Below, piece by piece: positions 35,215-43,467 of a stretch of DNA of 64,000 nucleotides. The stretch spans positions 682,001-746,000 of the forward strand of contig NZ_JAIHON010000003.1 of NCBI RefSeq assembly GCF_021173675.1. Direction: 5' to 3'. The position numbers were made by a program, and so were the translations under genes. The notes below the pieces were generated by a model, which was given only the letters and a program-made list of their open reading frames with translations, was not told the DNA's origin and did no database searches. The number at the start of each line of letters is the position of its first letter. The stretch's first letter is position 1. The stretch is from Streptomyces lincolnensis (GTDB taxonomy: Bacteria > Actinomycetota > Actinomycetes > Streptomycetales > Streptomycetaceae).

Positions 35215-37047
35215 ATGGAATTCGTGGTACTTCCCGACCATTCGGCCGGCGTCGCGGCCCTCGCACCGGCGCTGTCTTCCGGGCTGTTGCATCCCAAGGT
35301 GATCGAGCACCACTCCGGGCGACCTTGGCTCGTGGGCGACTGGCCGGACGACGAGATCGTGTTCGCCTCCGTCGGCCCTCGCCGGTTGGCCCTGCTCGGC
35401 TGCACGACCGTTCGACCCGATGTCCTGGAGGCCCGGCTGGGCCGGGTCCGGTCCCTGGCGGACCTGGACGAACTCGGTCGGCTGTACGCCGGCAGCTTCC
35501 ACCTCGTGGCCTCGTTCGACGGCGACGTCCGGGTCCAGGGCACGCTGTCCACCGCGTGCCAGGTCTTCTACGCGCGGGTCGGCGGCGTGACGCTGGCGGC
35601 CTCCCGGGCCGAGACCCTGGCGCTGCGCATCGGCGTGAGCGTCGACATGGAACGAGTAGCGCTCGAACTGCTGTCCCCGTTCGGACCTCCCGAGCCGCTC
35701 AGCGAGGGTTCGGTGTGGCGCGGCGTGCGCAGCCCACGCATCGGGCACTGCCTGGAGATCGGCAGCGACGGAGCCGGGCGTACCCGGCGCTGGTGGACGC
35801 CGCCCGAGCCCGAACGGCCCCTGGGCGACGGCGGTTTCGTCCGCGAAGCGCTGTTCGACGCCGTCGCTGCGCGGACCGCGGGTCAGAAGGTGGTGAGCGC
35901 CGACCTCTCCGGCGGGCTCGACTCGACGAGCCTCTGTTTCGTCGCCGACCGCTCTGTCGGCACAGACCTGGCCACCCTGCACTACGAGGCGCACGGCGGC
36001 CGGGGAGAGGATTTGGCCCATGCGCGCCGGGCAGCGGCCGCACTGCCGCAGGCCCGCCACGTGGTGGTGCCGCCGGCGGACACGCCGGACTGGTATGCGC
36101 CGTTCGAGCACACCCCGCACGACCGGGAGGGCCCGCTGATGTTCGTCCGGTCCAGGGCCACCGTCGAGCACCAGGCGGGCGTCGTCGCCTCCCTGGGCGC
36201 ACGGCGTCACCTCCAGGGCGTCGGGGGCGACGAGCTGTTCCTCCCCGGCACGATGGCCCTGCACGGGCTGCTCCGGCGGGATCCGGCCGCCGCCCTGCCG
36301 CACCTGCGCGCGATGCGGTCCAAGCGCCGCTGGTCGATCGCCACGACGGTGCGCACGATGGCGGCCGCGCCGTCCTACCGGCGATGGCTGGCCACCGAGA
36401 CGGACGAACTAGCCGCGGACCGGGCCTGGGGCTCGGGAGCGTACTGGGAGGTCTCGGCGAAGCTGCCGCCCTGGATCACCCCGGACGCCGCGTCGAGCGT
36501 GCGCCGTCTGCTGCGCGAGGCGATCGCGATGGGCCGTGAGCCGCTGGCCGCGCTCCCGGTGCAGCACGAGATGATCTGGATCAACCGGGTCAACGGCACG
36601 GTCATGCGCCGCAATTCGAGCATCGGAGGGCATGCGGGCGTCACGTTCCACGCCCCCTACACCGACAACCGGGTGCTGGAGGCCGTCCTGTCCGTGCGGC
36701 TGGCCGACCGGGTGGCCACGAACCGGCTCAAGCCCGTGCTCGCGCGGGCACTGGACGGCGTCGTGCCGGCTGAGATTCTGCACCGAACCGGTAAGGACGA
36801 TGCCAGTCCTACCCTGTACGCGGGTCTGCGCCGACGCCGCGGCGAGCTGCTCGACTTCGCGGCGGACACGCACCTGGCCCGCATGGGCCTGATCGACGGG
36901 GCGGCCCTGCGCCGTCTGCTGGTCACCACCCACGCCGACACCCGGCCACTGATGCCCTTCGACCCCACCCTCGCCTGCGAGTTGTGGCTACGGGCCCTGC
37001 ACCCTGCGGACACGACCACCACCGTGCCCTCGTCCCGAACCACGTAA
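35215..37047 (+). CDS. Lasso peptide cyclase (asparagine synthetase-like)
   Basis: 610 residues from ATG 35215 (GGAGGAA upstream). The N-terminal half (about 1-200) is glutaminase-like; the C-terminal half has the ATP-pyrophosphatase loop SADLSGGLDSTSLCFVADR at about 228-246 and the second motif GVGGDELFLPG near 335. This is the lasso cyclase (C protein) that adenylates the ring Asp side chain and closes the macrolactam onto the core N-terminus. It lacks the N-terminal Cys of true asparagine synthetase (MEFVVLP instead of MC), as expected of cyclases. It lies behind the hairpin and ends 9 bp before the RRE gene. Confidence 0.95.
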   Translation: MEFVVLPDHSAGVAALAPALSSGLLHPKVIEHHSGRPWLVGDWPDDEIVFASVGPRRLALLGCTTVRPDVLEARLGRVRSLADLDELGRLYAGSFHLVASFDGDVRVQGTLSTACQVFYARVGGVTLAASRAETLALRIGVSVDMERVALELLSPFGPPEPLSEGSVWRGVRSPRIGHCLEIGSDGAGRTRRWWTPPEPERPLGDGGFVREALFDAVAARTAGQKVVSADLSGGLDSTSLCFVADRSVGTDLATLHYEAHGGRGEDLAHARRAAAALPQARHVVVPPADTPDWYAPFEHTPHDREGPLMFVRSRATVEHQAGVVASLGARRHLQGVGGDELFLPGTMALHGLLRRDPAAALPHLRAMRSKRRWSIATTVRTMAAAPSYRRWLATETDELAADRAWGSGAYWEVSAKLPPWITPDAASSVRRLLREAIAMGREPLAALPVQHEMIWINRVNGTVMRRNSSIGGHAGVTFHAPYTDNRVLEAVLSVRLADRVATNRLKPVLARALDGVVPAEILHRTGKDDASPTLYAGLRRRRGELLDFAADTHLARMGLIDGAALRRLLVTTHADTRPLMPFDPTLACELWLRALHPADTTTTVPSSRTT

Positions 37048-37056
37048 GGAGGCGTG

Positions 37057-37314
37057 ATGACCTTCGCCCTGCTTCCTGGGGTGTCCGTCGCCGACACCGA
37101 GAACGGCACCGTGCTGCTCGACGAGCGCGACGGCCGCTACTGGATGCTGAACGGCACCGGTGCCGTCGTGCTGCGCTGTCTGCTGGACGGCGAGTCGCCG
37201 CAGGAGGCTGCCCAGACGCTGCTGCGCCTCTACCCTGACGCTCCCAACCTCGCCACCGCACACGTGGAGAGCCTGCTCGACGCCCTGCGCACGGCCAAGG
37301 TGATCGTCCCGTGA
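37057..37314 (+). CDS. Lasso RRE protein (B1, PqqD-like)
   Basis: 85 residues from ATG 37057 with AAGGAGG just upstream: VSVADTENGTVLLDERDGRY, then WMLNGTGAVVLRCLLDGESP. This is the RiPP recognition element that binds the leader YxxP region and delivers it to the protease and cyclase. The next gene starts at GTG 37311, overlapping its stop (GTGA). Confidence 0.93.
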   Translation: MTFALLPGVSVADTENGTVLLDERDGRYWMLNGTGAVVLRCLLDGESPQEAAQTLLRLYPDAPNLATAHVESLLDALRTAKVIVP

Positions 37315-37736
37315 GCGGCGGCACCACCTTGCGCCTCGAGTCGGCCGACCCTCCGCCCCGGTTGCTGCGCCCCGCCGCTGTACTCGCTGCCGGAGCCGCA
37401 CGCGTCCTGACCCGGATGCCCCCGGCCAGGCTGCGTCGTGTACTGGCGTTCGCGAGCCGGGGCGCACGCCCCGCGACCGTGGCTCAGGCACTGCGGGCAC
37501 GTAACGCGGTGGTGTACGTGAGCCTTGCCTGCGCCGGCCCGCGCTGTCTGCAACGGTCTGTGGCGGCGGCTCTGTTGTGCCGACTGGGCGGCACCTGGCC
37601 CCAATGGTGCACCGGCGTGGTCACCGAACCCTTCGGGGCGCACGCCTGGGTGGCCGTGAACGGCGAGCCCGTCGGCGAGGACGCCGCGCACGTCCGCGCC
37701 TTCCACGTCATCATGACCGTACCGCCGCGCCGGTGA
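37311..37736 (+). CDS. Lasso leader peptidase (B2, transglutaminase-like)
   Basis: 141 residues. The catalytic Cys lies in CAGPRCLQRSVAAALLCR (about residues 64-81) and the His in FGAHAWVAVNGEPVGED with a following acidic residue, the Cys-His-Asp layout of the lasso B2 transglutaminase-like proteases. It should remove the 21-residue leader before cyclisation. Starts as GTGA overlap with the RRE gene, ends as GTGA overlap with the ABC ATPase. Confidence 0.93.
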   Translation: MSGGTTLRLESADPPPRLLRPAAVLAAGAARVLTRMPPARLRRVLAFASRGARPATVAQALRARNAVVYVSLACAGPRCLQRSVAAALLCRLGGTWPQWCTGVVTEPFGAHAWVAVNGEPVGEDAAHVRAFHVIMTVPPRR

Positions 37737-38668
37737 GTGCCCTCGCACACGCGGCGATCCGCACCCGCGGCCTCCGGCGCGTCTACGGCGACACCGTGGC
37801 GGTGCACGGCCTGGACCTGACGGTGGCGGAGGGGGAGAAGTTCGGCTTCCTCGGCCCCAACGGCGCGGGTAAGTCCACCACCATCAGCATGCTGTCCACC
37901 TTGTTGCGCCCCAGCGCGGGGCGGGCGGCAGTGGCCGGAGCTGATGTTGCGCACCGTCCCGACGAGGTCAGGCGCAGGATCGGAGTCGTCTTCCAGGAGC
38001 CGACCGCCGACCGCGACCTGACGGGATGGCAGAACTTGTACTTCCACGCCCGCCTGCACGGCATGCCGCGGCGCGAAGTACGCTCCCAGGCCCGCTCGTT
38101 GCTCGACATGGTGGGCCTCGCCGACCGGAGCGACACACCGGTCGGCACCTACTCCGGCGGCATGCAGCGCAGGCTGGAGGTGGCGCGGGCCTTGATGCAC
38201 CGGCCGCGCGTGCTGTTCCTCGACGAGCCGACGACCGGACTCGACCCGCAGAGCCGGGCCCAGGTCTGGCAGAAACTGCACGAACTGGGCCGGCAGGACG
38301 CAGTCACCGTCTTCCTGACCACGCACTATCTGGAGGAGGCCGAGAACTGCGACCGGATCGCGGTGATGGACCACGGCCGTTTGGTGGCGCAGGGGACTCC
38401 TCACGAACTCAAGTCGGCGATCGGCGTGGATGTCGTGCACCTGCGAACGGGCGACGATGAGAACGCGGTCCGGTCCATCCGCGAGCGGTTCGGCCTGGAC
38501 GCCGAGACGACGCCGGACGGTGTGCGGGTCAGGACGGCGGACGGGGCGGGCTGGGTTCCGCGACTGTGTGCCCACCTGACCACGGGCGTCACGTCGGTGG
38601 CTGTCGCGCGGCCCAGCCTGGACGATGTGTTCCTGCACTACACCGGCCGCTCCATGCGCAATCCGTAG
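37733..38668 (+). CDS. ABC transporter ATPase, DrrA-like, in the lasso operon
   Basis: 311 residues from GTG 37733. Walker A GPNGAGKST, signature TYSGGMQRRLEVARAL, Walker B LFLDEPTTGLDPQSR, switch His in LTTHYLEEAENC, followed by the C-terminal DrrA-like extension (ARPSLDDVFLHYTGRSM). This class exports antibiotics and confers self-protection. It replaces the fused LasD-type exporter often found in lasso clusters. Coupled to the protease gene by overlap and to the permease downstream (34-bp gap). Confidence 0.93.
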   Translation: MSALAHAAIRTRGLRRVYGDTVAVHGLDLTVAEGEKFGFLGPNGAGKSTTISMLSTLLRPSAGRAAVAGADVAHRPDEVRRRIGVVFQEPTADRDLTGWQNLYFHARLHGMPRREVRSQARSLLDMVGLADRSDTPVGTYSGGMQRRLEVARALMHRPRVLFLDEPTTGLDPQSRAQVWQKLHELGRQDAVTVFLTTHYLEEAENCDRIAVMDHGRLVAQGTPHELKSAIGVDVVHLRTGDDENAVRSIRERFGLDAETTPDGVRVRTADGAGWVPRLCAHLTTGVTSVAVARPSLDDVFLHYTGRSMRNP

Positions 38669-38702
38669 AGGGACGAGCAAGAGGAAAAGGGAGGGAGCCG
38701 AC

Positions 38703-39557
38703 GTGCTGGAGTCCACCGCGGAGCGCCCCGGCCGACTCACGGAGCGGCCGCCCGGCCGGCGCGCCGCCGAGTTGGCCGCGCTGCGGGCACTGGTCCGACG
38801 CGAGATGACCCGGTTGATCGCGAGTCCCGCCCAGGCGGGGCTGACGCTGTTGAATCCGCTGCTCTACTTCGTTGTGCTGGGGACCGGGCTGAGCGCCATG
38901 GTCGGGTCCACGTCCGGCACCGGGGACTACATGATGTACGTCTACCCGGGGATCTTGATGATGGCCGTGCAGATGCCCGCGCTGAACGCCGGGATGTCCA
39001 TCGTGCGCGACCGCGAGACGGGGCTGCTGCGTGCCGTACTGGTTGCACCGGTCCGGCGGGATACCGTCCTGGTCGGCAAGTGCCTGGGCAGCACGGCGAC
39101 GGCGACGGTGCAGAGCGGGCTGCTGCTCGCGTTCGCCGGACTGGCCGGCCTGCCCTACGATCCGCTGCTGCTGCTCGCCCTGCTCGGGGAACTGGCACTG
39201 GTGGCGTTCACTCTGACCGCGTTCGTGACCCTGGCGGCCGTCCGTATCACCCGGATCGAGACGTTCCAGTCCGCGCTCGGTGTGACCATGCTGCCACTGT
39301 TCTTCCTGTCGGGCGCGATGTTCTCGGTGGAGGGCCTGCCGGTGTGGCTGGGCGCGCTGACGCTCGTCAACCCGCTGACCTACGCCGTGGACGCGCTGCG
39401 GCAGACCGTGGCCTGGACCGCGCCGGGCAGCGTGCTCCCGACCGGGCCCGAATGGGGCGGCTGGGCGCCGCCGCTCCTCGTCGAACTGCTGGTGATGTGC
39501 GTGCTCGGCCTCGCTGCCCTGGCACTCGCGGCCCGCCGCTTCTCCCGCGCCGTTTAG
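38703..39557 (+). CDS. ABC-2 permease, DrrB-like, in the lasso operon
   Basis: 284 residues from GTG 38703 (GGGAGG upstream). The cytoplasmic N-terminus LRALVRREMTRLIASPAQ is followed by about six membrane segments, including MYVYPGILMMAVQMPALNAG, LPLFFLSGAMFSVEGLPVWL and LLVELLVMCVLGLAALALAA. With the DrrA-like ATPase it likely exports the mature lasso peptide and gives immunity. Last gene of the biosynthetic operon, ending against a convergent regulator gene. Confidence 0.92.
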   Translation: MLESTAERPGRLTERPPGRRAAELAALRALVRREMTRLIASPAQAGLTLLNPLLYFVVLGTGLSAMVGSTSGTGDYMMYVYPGILMMAVQMPALNAGMSIVRDRETGLLRAVLVAPVRRDTVLVGKCLGSTATATVQSGLLLAFAGLAGLPYDPLLLLALLGELALVAFTLTAFVTLAAVRITRIETFQSALGVTMLPLFFLSGAMFSVEGLPVWLGALTLVNPLTYAVDALRQTVAWTAPGSVLPTGPEWGGWAPPLLVELLVMCVLGLAALALAARRFSRAV

Positions 39558-39562
39558 ACCGT

Positions 39563-39579
39563 CCGGTCTCAGCTACCGG
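39563..39579. terminator. Short hairpin between convergent operons
   Basis: CCGGT and ACCGG with a 7-base loop sit in the 25-bp gap between the permease and regulator stops. A weak shared terminator. Confidence 0.35.
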
Positions 39580-39582
39580 CCC

Positions 39583-40275
39583 TCACGCAGGCGGTGGTGT
39601 CCACTCGGCGGAGTACGCCAGCTCGGCGGGGGTGACCAGGCCGTCCTCGATCGCACGGGCCAGCATGTCGGTCTTCGTCGGTGCGGACCGACCGGCCTGG
39701 GCGTACTTGACCCGAGCCCGCTTGATGTACATGTCCACGGTGTGCACGGACACGCCCATACGCCGTGCCACCGACGCCTTGGACATGGACTGGAACCACC
39801 ACAGCAGCGACGTCCGCTCCTGCTGGGACAACTGAGGGGCAATCGGATTGCGGTCGGACACCAGAACCCCGGCCGTTGTCGGCGGCACGTAGGGCCGGTC
39901 TGCCGCGGCGGCGCGCACCGCGTGCAGCAGATGGGCCTGGCCCTCGCTCTTGGTGACGAACCCGGCAACGCCCATGCTCAGCACGTCCATCACCAGCGAC
40001 TCGTCGGTCAATTGCGAGAAGACGACCAGCCGCTGGCCCTCGGCCGCTAGCTGGCCGATGTCCGACAGCACAAGCCGCCCGTTGAGGTTGAGGTCGACGA
40101 TCAGGACGTCCACCGCGCCGGAGCGCAGGTCCGCCGGGGTTTCGCCGGTGTGTCTGACGCGTACGCTCGGCTCCTCGGCCAACCAGGCCCGGACACCGTC
40201 GATCACGACCGGGTGGTCGTCGACGATGCCGACGTCGAACGCGGTCCCGGTACGCGCCATCGGGATTCCAGCCAT
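39583..40275 (-). CDS. LuxR-type response regulator of the lasso cluster
   Basis: 230 residues from ATG 40275 (AAGGAG 8 bp upstream). The receiver begins VGIVDDHPVVIDGVRAWL with Asp about 61 in VLIVDLNLNG as phospho-acceptor. The C-terminal helix-turn-helix reads MSKASVARRMGVSVHTVDMY, then IKRARVKYAQAG. It overlaps the end of the upstream kinase gene by about 70 bp, so it is translated in the kinase operon. Convergent to the biosynthetic genes, it probably controls them. Confidence 0.92.
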   Translation of the reverse strand: MAGIPMARTGTAFDVGIVDDHPVVIDGVRAWLAEEPSVRVRHTGETPADLRSGAVDVLIVDLNLNGRLVLSDIGQLAAEGQRLVVFSQLTDESLVMDVLSMGVAGFVTKSEGQAHLLHAVRAAAADRPYVPPTTAGVLVSDRNPIAPQLSQQERTSLLWWFQSMSKASVARRMGVSVHTVDMYIKRARVKYAQAGRSAPTKTDMLARAIEDGLVTPAELAYSAEWTPPPA

Positions 40276-41378
40276 AGGAGGTTCTCCTTCTCGTCGAACA
40301 GCACCGATGTGCCGGCGGAACGGATCACGCGCGGCGCTGCGGGCGCCGCGGCGTCGGCCACCACGCTCACCGCTACCTCGCCGGCTGTCACGACGACGGT
40401 GACCCGGGCGGAGGCCTTCGCCGACGCCAGAGCCAGGAGCGGGCCTTCGGTCAGCTGCCTGCGCACCGACACGGGGACGTCGGGCAGTTCCCCGTAGCAG
40501 ACGAACGTGACGTCCACATCCCGTCGTTCGGCGATGTCGGCGCAGGCGCGCAACTCGTGCAGCAGCGGATGGGCCGCGTCCTCCGTCTCGGCGAAAAGCC
40601 TTCGCAGCCGCGTCGCCTCGATCGCGCTCGACCGCTGCACGGCGTCGTCCCCCGGATGCGCCCGGCCCTCGGCCAGGTCGTGCAGCAGCGGCGCGATCCG
40701 GTCACGCAGGTAGCGGTAGCGCCGTCGCCGCTCGGCGTGCCGGGCCTCCTCGGCCGCCCTTCGTGCCATGCGGTTGGCCTGCGCCCGCGCCGCGCCGATC
40801 GTGAGCCGGGCGGCGTGGTGCAACTCCCGGGTGAGCAGGACGAAGGCGAGCTGGATACCAGCCGTGGTGTAGGACTGGGCGATCAGACGGGACCAGGTCA
40901 CATGGGTGTCCAGGTTGCCGTTCGCCCCGAGCGCGACCGTCGTCATCGCGATGGTGCAGGCCAGCAGGGCGACCAGTTCGTGCATCGGACGCTGCATCAA
41001 GAGCAGTACACCGAACCATCCGACCGTGTTGGCGGCCCAGCTGACGTCGCTGATCGCCCCGCCCCTCGGATACGTCGCGACAGCGCCGACGCCGGCCAGT
41101 AGCGCGACGGACGTCAGTAACGGGGCCAGACGGCCACGTAGTCCGGAGCGGAGCAGGAGGACTGAGCCGACCAACTGGACGACGGAGAGCACCAGCCAGG
41201 AGGACAGTGCCGCCCACGCGGGCTCGTACTGCGACCAGCCCCGGATCAGGATCAGCGAGTCGTAGCCGAAGTGCCAGACGGCAACGATGACCACCACCAC
41301 GACGTTGATCACCTGGGAGTACCGGACCGCGACCCAGTCGCCCGCGGGCGCGCCCGTATCGCTCCTCAACGGGGCCAC
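40203..41378 (-). CDS. Membrane sensor kinase-like protein, apparently degenerate
   Basis: 391 residues from GTG 41378, overlapping the preceding kinase stop by 13 bp (TTG 41369 is an alternative start). About six membrane segments in residues 20-180 (QVINVVVVVIVAVWHFGYDS, LVLSVVQLVGSVLLLRSGLR and others), then a basic coiled linker and RYLRDRIAPLLHDLAEGR where an H-box is expected. The canonical N and G boxes are not visible; where a D-x-G-x-G box should lie the text is VSVVADAAAPAAPRV. It may be a pseudokinase or partner subunit that senses a signal for the neighbouring complete kinase. Confidence 0.75.
   Translation of the reverse strand: MAPLRSDTGAPAGDWVAVRYSQVINVVVVVIVAVWHFGYDSLILIRGWSQYEPAWAALSSWLVLSVVQLVGSVLLLRSGLRGRLAPLLTSVALLAGVGAVATYPRGGAISDVSWAANTVGWFGVLLLMQRPMHELVALLACTIAMTTVALGANGNLDTHVTWSRLIAQSYTTAGIQLAFVLLTRELHHAARLTIGAARAQANRMARRAAEEARHAERRRRYRYLRDRIAPLLHDLAEGRAHPGDDAVQRSSAIEATRLRRLFAETEDAAHPLLHELRACADIAERRDVDVTFVCYGELPDVPVSVRRQLTEGPLLALASAKASARVTVVVTAGEVAVSVVADAAAPAAPRVIRSAGTSVLFDEKENLLWLESRWRVPGPRSTSASSTTTRS
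40276..40288 (-). promoter_or_regulatory. Hairpin masking the regulator ribosome site
   Basis: On the minus strand AGGAG-AAC-CTCCT folds the Shine-Dalgarno sequence of the regulator gene into a 5-bp stem ending at the base before its ATG. Because the upstream kinase reading frame passes through it, ribosomes finishing the kinase would open it, a typical translational-coupling device (inference). Confidence 0.4.
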
Positions 41379-42604
41379 CGCAGCATGACGTGCACCCCGT
41401 CGCCCGGCCGCGTCTCGATGCGCGCGCCGCCGCCCACCGCTGCCATCCGCCCCGTGATCGACTCCCGCAGGCCCCTGCGATGAGCGGGCACGGCAGCGGG
41501 ATCGAAGCCGCGTCCCTCGTCGAGCACGTCCACGACCACACCGGCACCGACCGGCTGCGCGCGCACTTGGGCCGCCGCGGTGCCGGCGTGCCGGACGATG
41601 TTCGTCAGAGCCTCCCCGACGGCGTCGGCGAGCGCGGTGACGACTGGGCGGGGCAGGAGTACCGGAACGATTCCGAACGTCACGGTCAGCGCGGGCAGTC
41701 CGGGCCTCGGCGCGAAGGCAGCAGTGCGCAGCGCCGCGTCCAGGGGGACCAGGGGCGTGGTCGTGTCGCCGGGGTTCGTCGTCCGGGCCTGGTACGCGGT
41801 GTCGTCCGTGTCCGCCGCAAGATCCTGGATCACGCGGAGGTCGGCCACGGCGCGGCGCCGCAGCACCTCGGAACGCTCGGTGATCACTCCCGTGCTCACC
41901 ATGGTGAGGGTGGCGAGCACGGTGTCGTGCAGCCGCCGCTGCTGGTCGCGTTCGTCCGCACGGGCCGCCGCCCTGGCCACGTCGTTCGCGCGGGCCTCGG
42001 CCTTTGCCGCCAGCGTGGAGTCCGCCGACCGGGCTGCCCGGCGAAGCAGGATGAACATTCCGGCGCTGAGGATGCCTTGGAGCAGGAGCACCACGGGCGC
42101 CTCCCGCAGTCCCGGGGCGCCGATGGTGTAGGCCGTGGCGATCACGACGGTCGCGAGCAGTCCGTAGGGCTGGCGCAGGAAGCACTGCGCGTTGAGGACG
42201 GTGACACTGGCTATGAGGTCGACCCATCCGGATCCGGCGGATGCCGTCAGCACCGAGGCGGGGACTAGTTGGCTGTGGAGCAGGCAAAGGACGGCGCAGA
42301 GCACGACGTCCCCGGCACCGGACCGGAAGACCGGCCCTCCGCGAAGCGTGCGGATGCCGAAAATGCCCGCCCAGACCAGCATTCCGGCGACGGACAGCAG
42401 CACCCACACGGGGTTCTCCGCAGATGCCACCCCCAGCAGTGCGACCACTGCGGCCACTGCCGCGCTGGACGTCCGCAGTACCACGGTGACCAGCATGGCC
42501 TGACGCTGCAGGCTCAGCGTGGCGGGACCGGCGGTTGCTGTCACCGCGGGCCGTCCCCGCACCGACGCCGAGACCTGCTCGGCGTGCTCGCGTTGCTCGG
42601 ACAT
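41366..42604 (-). CDS. Sensor histidine kinase of the lasso cluster
   Basis: 412 residues from ATG 42604 (GGAGG 10 bp upstream; GTG 42634 is an alternative). Membrane segments cover about 40-190, then an Ala/Arg-rich helix and the H-box QQRRLHDTVLATLTMVSTG with His 226. The N-box is DAVGEALTNIVRHAGTAA and the G-box is VVVDVLDEGRGFDPAAV. First gene of a three-gene operon kinase, kinase-like, regulator, each overlapping the next. Expected to phosphorylate the LuxR-type regulator. Signal unknown; self-sensing of the lasso peptide or cell-density signals are possibilities. Confidence 0.9.
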   Translation of the reverse strand: MSEQREHAEQVSASVRGRPAVTATAGPATLSLQRQAMLVTVVLRTSSAAVAAVVALLGVASAENPVWVLLSVAGMLVWAGIFGIRTLRGGPVFRSGAGDVVLCAVLCLLHSQLVPASVLTASAGSGWVDLIASVTVLNAQCFLRQPYGLLATVVIATAYTIGAPGLREAPVVLLLQGILSAGMFILLRRAARSADSTLAAKAEARANDVARAAARADERDQQRRLHDTVLATLTMVSTGVITERSEVLRRRAVADLRVIQDLAADTDDTAYQARTTNPGDTTTPLVPLDAALRTAAFAPRPGLPALTVTFGIVPVLLPRPVVTALADAVGEALTNIVRHAGTAAAQVRAQPVGAGVVVDVLDEGRGFDPAAVPAHRRGLRESITGRMAAVGGGARIETRPGDGVHVMLRWPR

Positions 42605-43219
42605 CAGTCCATTGCCTCCAAGAGGGCTGGTCACCCCCTGAATGACCCGAGGAGGCCTGACCCTTCCGTTTTATGCCGCAAGGCCGAGTTATTGTCGACA
42701 GCGGGTTCTCGCCTCGTACGGTGTGACGCGTCATTGGGGACGGCGAAGAAGCTCATGTCGCAGCATTGTCGAATCAGTACTCACGGTTCGGGCGACGCTC
42801 CGTCTGATATCCAAATTTGCCAGCGCCTCCCGGAATTCACGAGACATGTACTGCAACCCGGGCTCCGAAAATCTTCCCTCAGGCGCCCGCTGCCTTCTTG
42901 TCCGATGAATGCGGGCCCATCCGTAAATTGTCAAGCATTTTTCATCTTCAGCCCGGCCCTGCGACGGACTCCCCAGAACCTTACGGCGATTGCGGGTTTC
43001 AGGGTTTGCCGTACGTGCTGTGAACTTTGTCAGTTGTGCACAGCGCCAAGACGACCTCTGCCTGAGGCAAGGCTTCTGTGCGCGCGGCGAAGTCATTGCG
43101 TAGCGAGGGAGGCTCCTGCCAAGCTTATTTGACCGACGATCTCGAGGGGGAGCTGTGAGGGCACGGGCGGTGGTGCGGCCAGGCCGCCGCTACGGCCGGG
43201 GTATAGGCGAGTCCGTGTC
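42605..43219. other. Intergenic region, locally less GC-rich
   Basis: No gene I can support. The stretch 42770-43050 is visibly poorer in GC than its surroundings (ATATCCAAATTTGCC, GTAAATTGTCAAGC) and could hold the promoter of the kinase operon and foreign flank. A minus-strand frame ending at 42731 has some protein-like text but no recognisable family. Confidence 0.45.
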
Positions 43220-43363
43220 ATGAGCCCGGTCCTGGACACCACGTTCATACGGCCGCAGGACCGAGAGGAAGCGGTTCGGAACGCGCTGTGGACATCCATG
43301 TTTGCCATGACGCGTGACGTGGAGTGTGTGGCGGTGCTGGAACCCACGGTCAAGGGCTTCTGA
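43220..43363 (+). pseudogene. AraC-like N-terminal fragment
   Basis: A 47-residue frame reads SPVLDTTFIRPQDREEAVRN, then ALWTSMF, like the first 30 residues of AraC-family regulators of the AraC-ligand-binding-domain type (xxFDTAxLPPAERADAVREAxW). It ends at TGA 43361 with no ligand domain or helix-turn-helix. Likely a remnant. Confidence 0.35.
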
Positions 43364-43467
43364 CCTACGGTTTCGTGAGTGCCCATAATGCTGCTCGTGG
43401 ACCAGTGGTTGGTTGGCGCGTCCGACGGCGTAGGAGGCCGCTCCGCCTCCGCGTATCTTCCGGATTC

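Noticed and set aside
34783..36303. 506-residue minus-strand frame opposite the lasso cyclase
   Set aside because: Antisense composition, and it would also cover the precursor gene; cyclase motifs on the plus strand are decisive.
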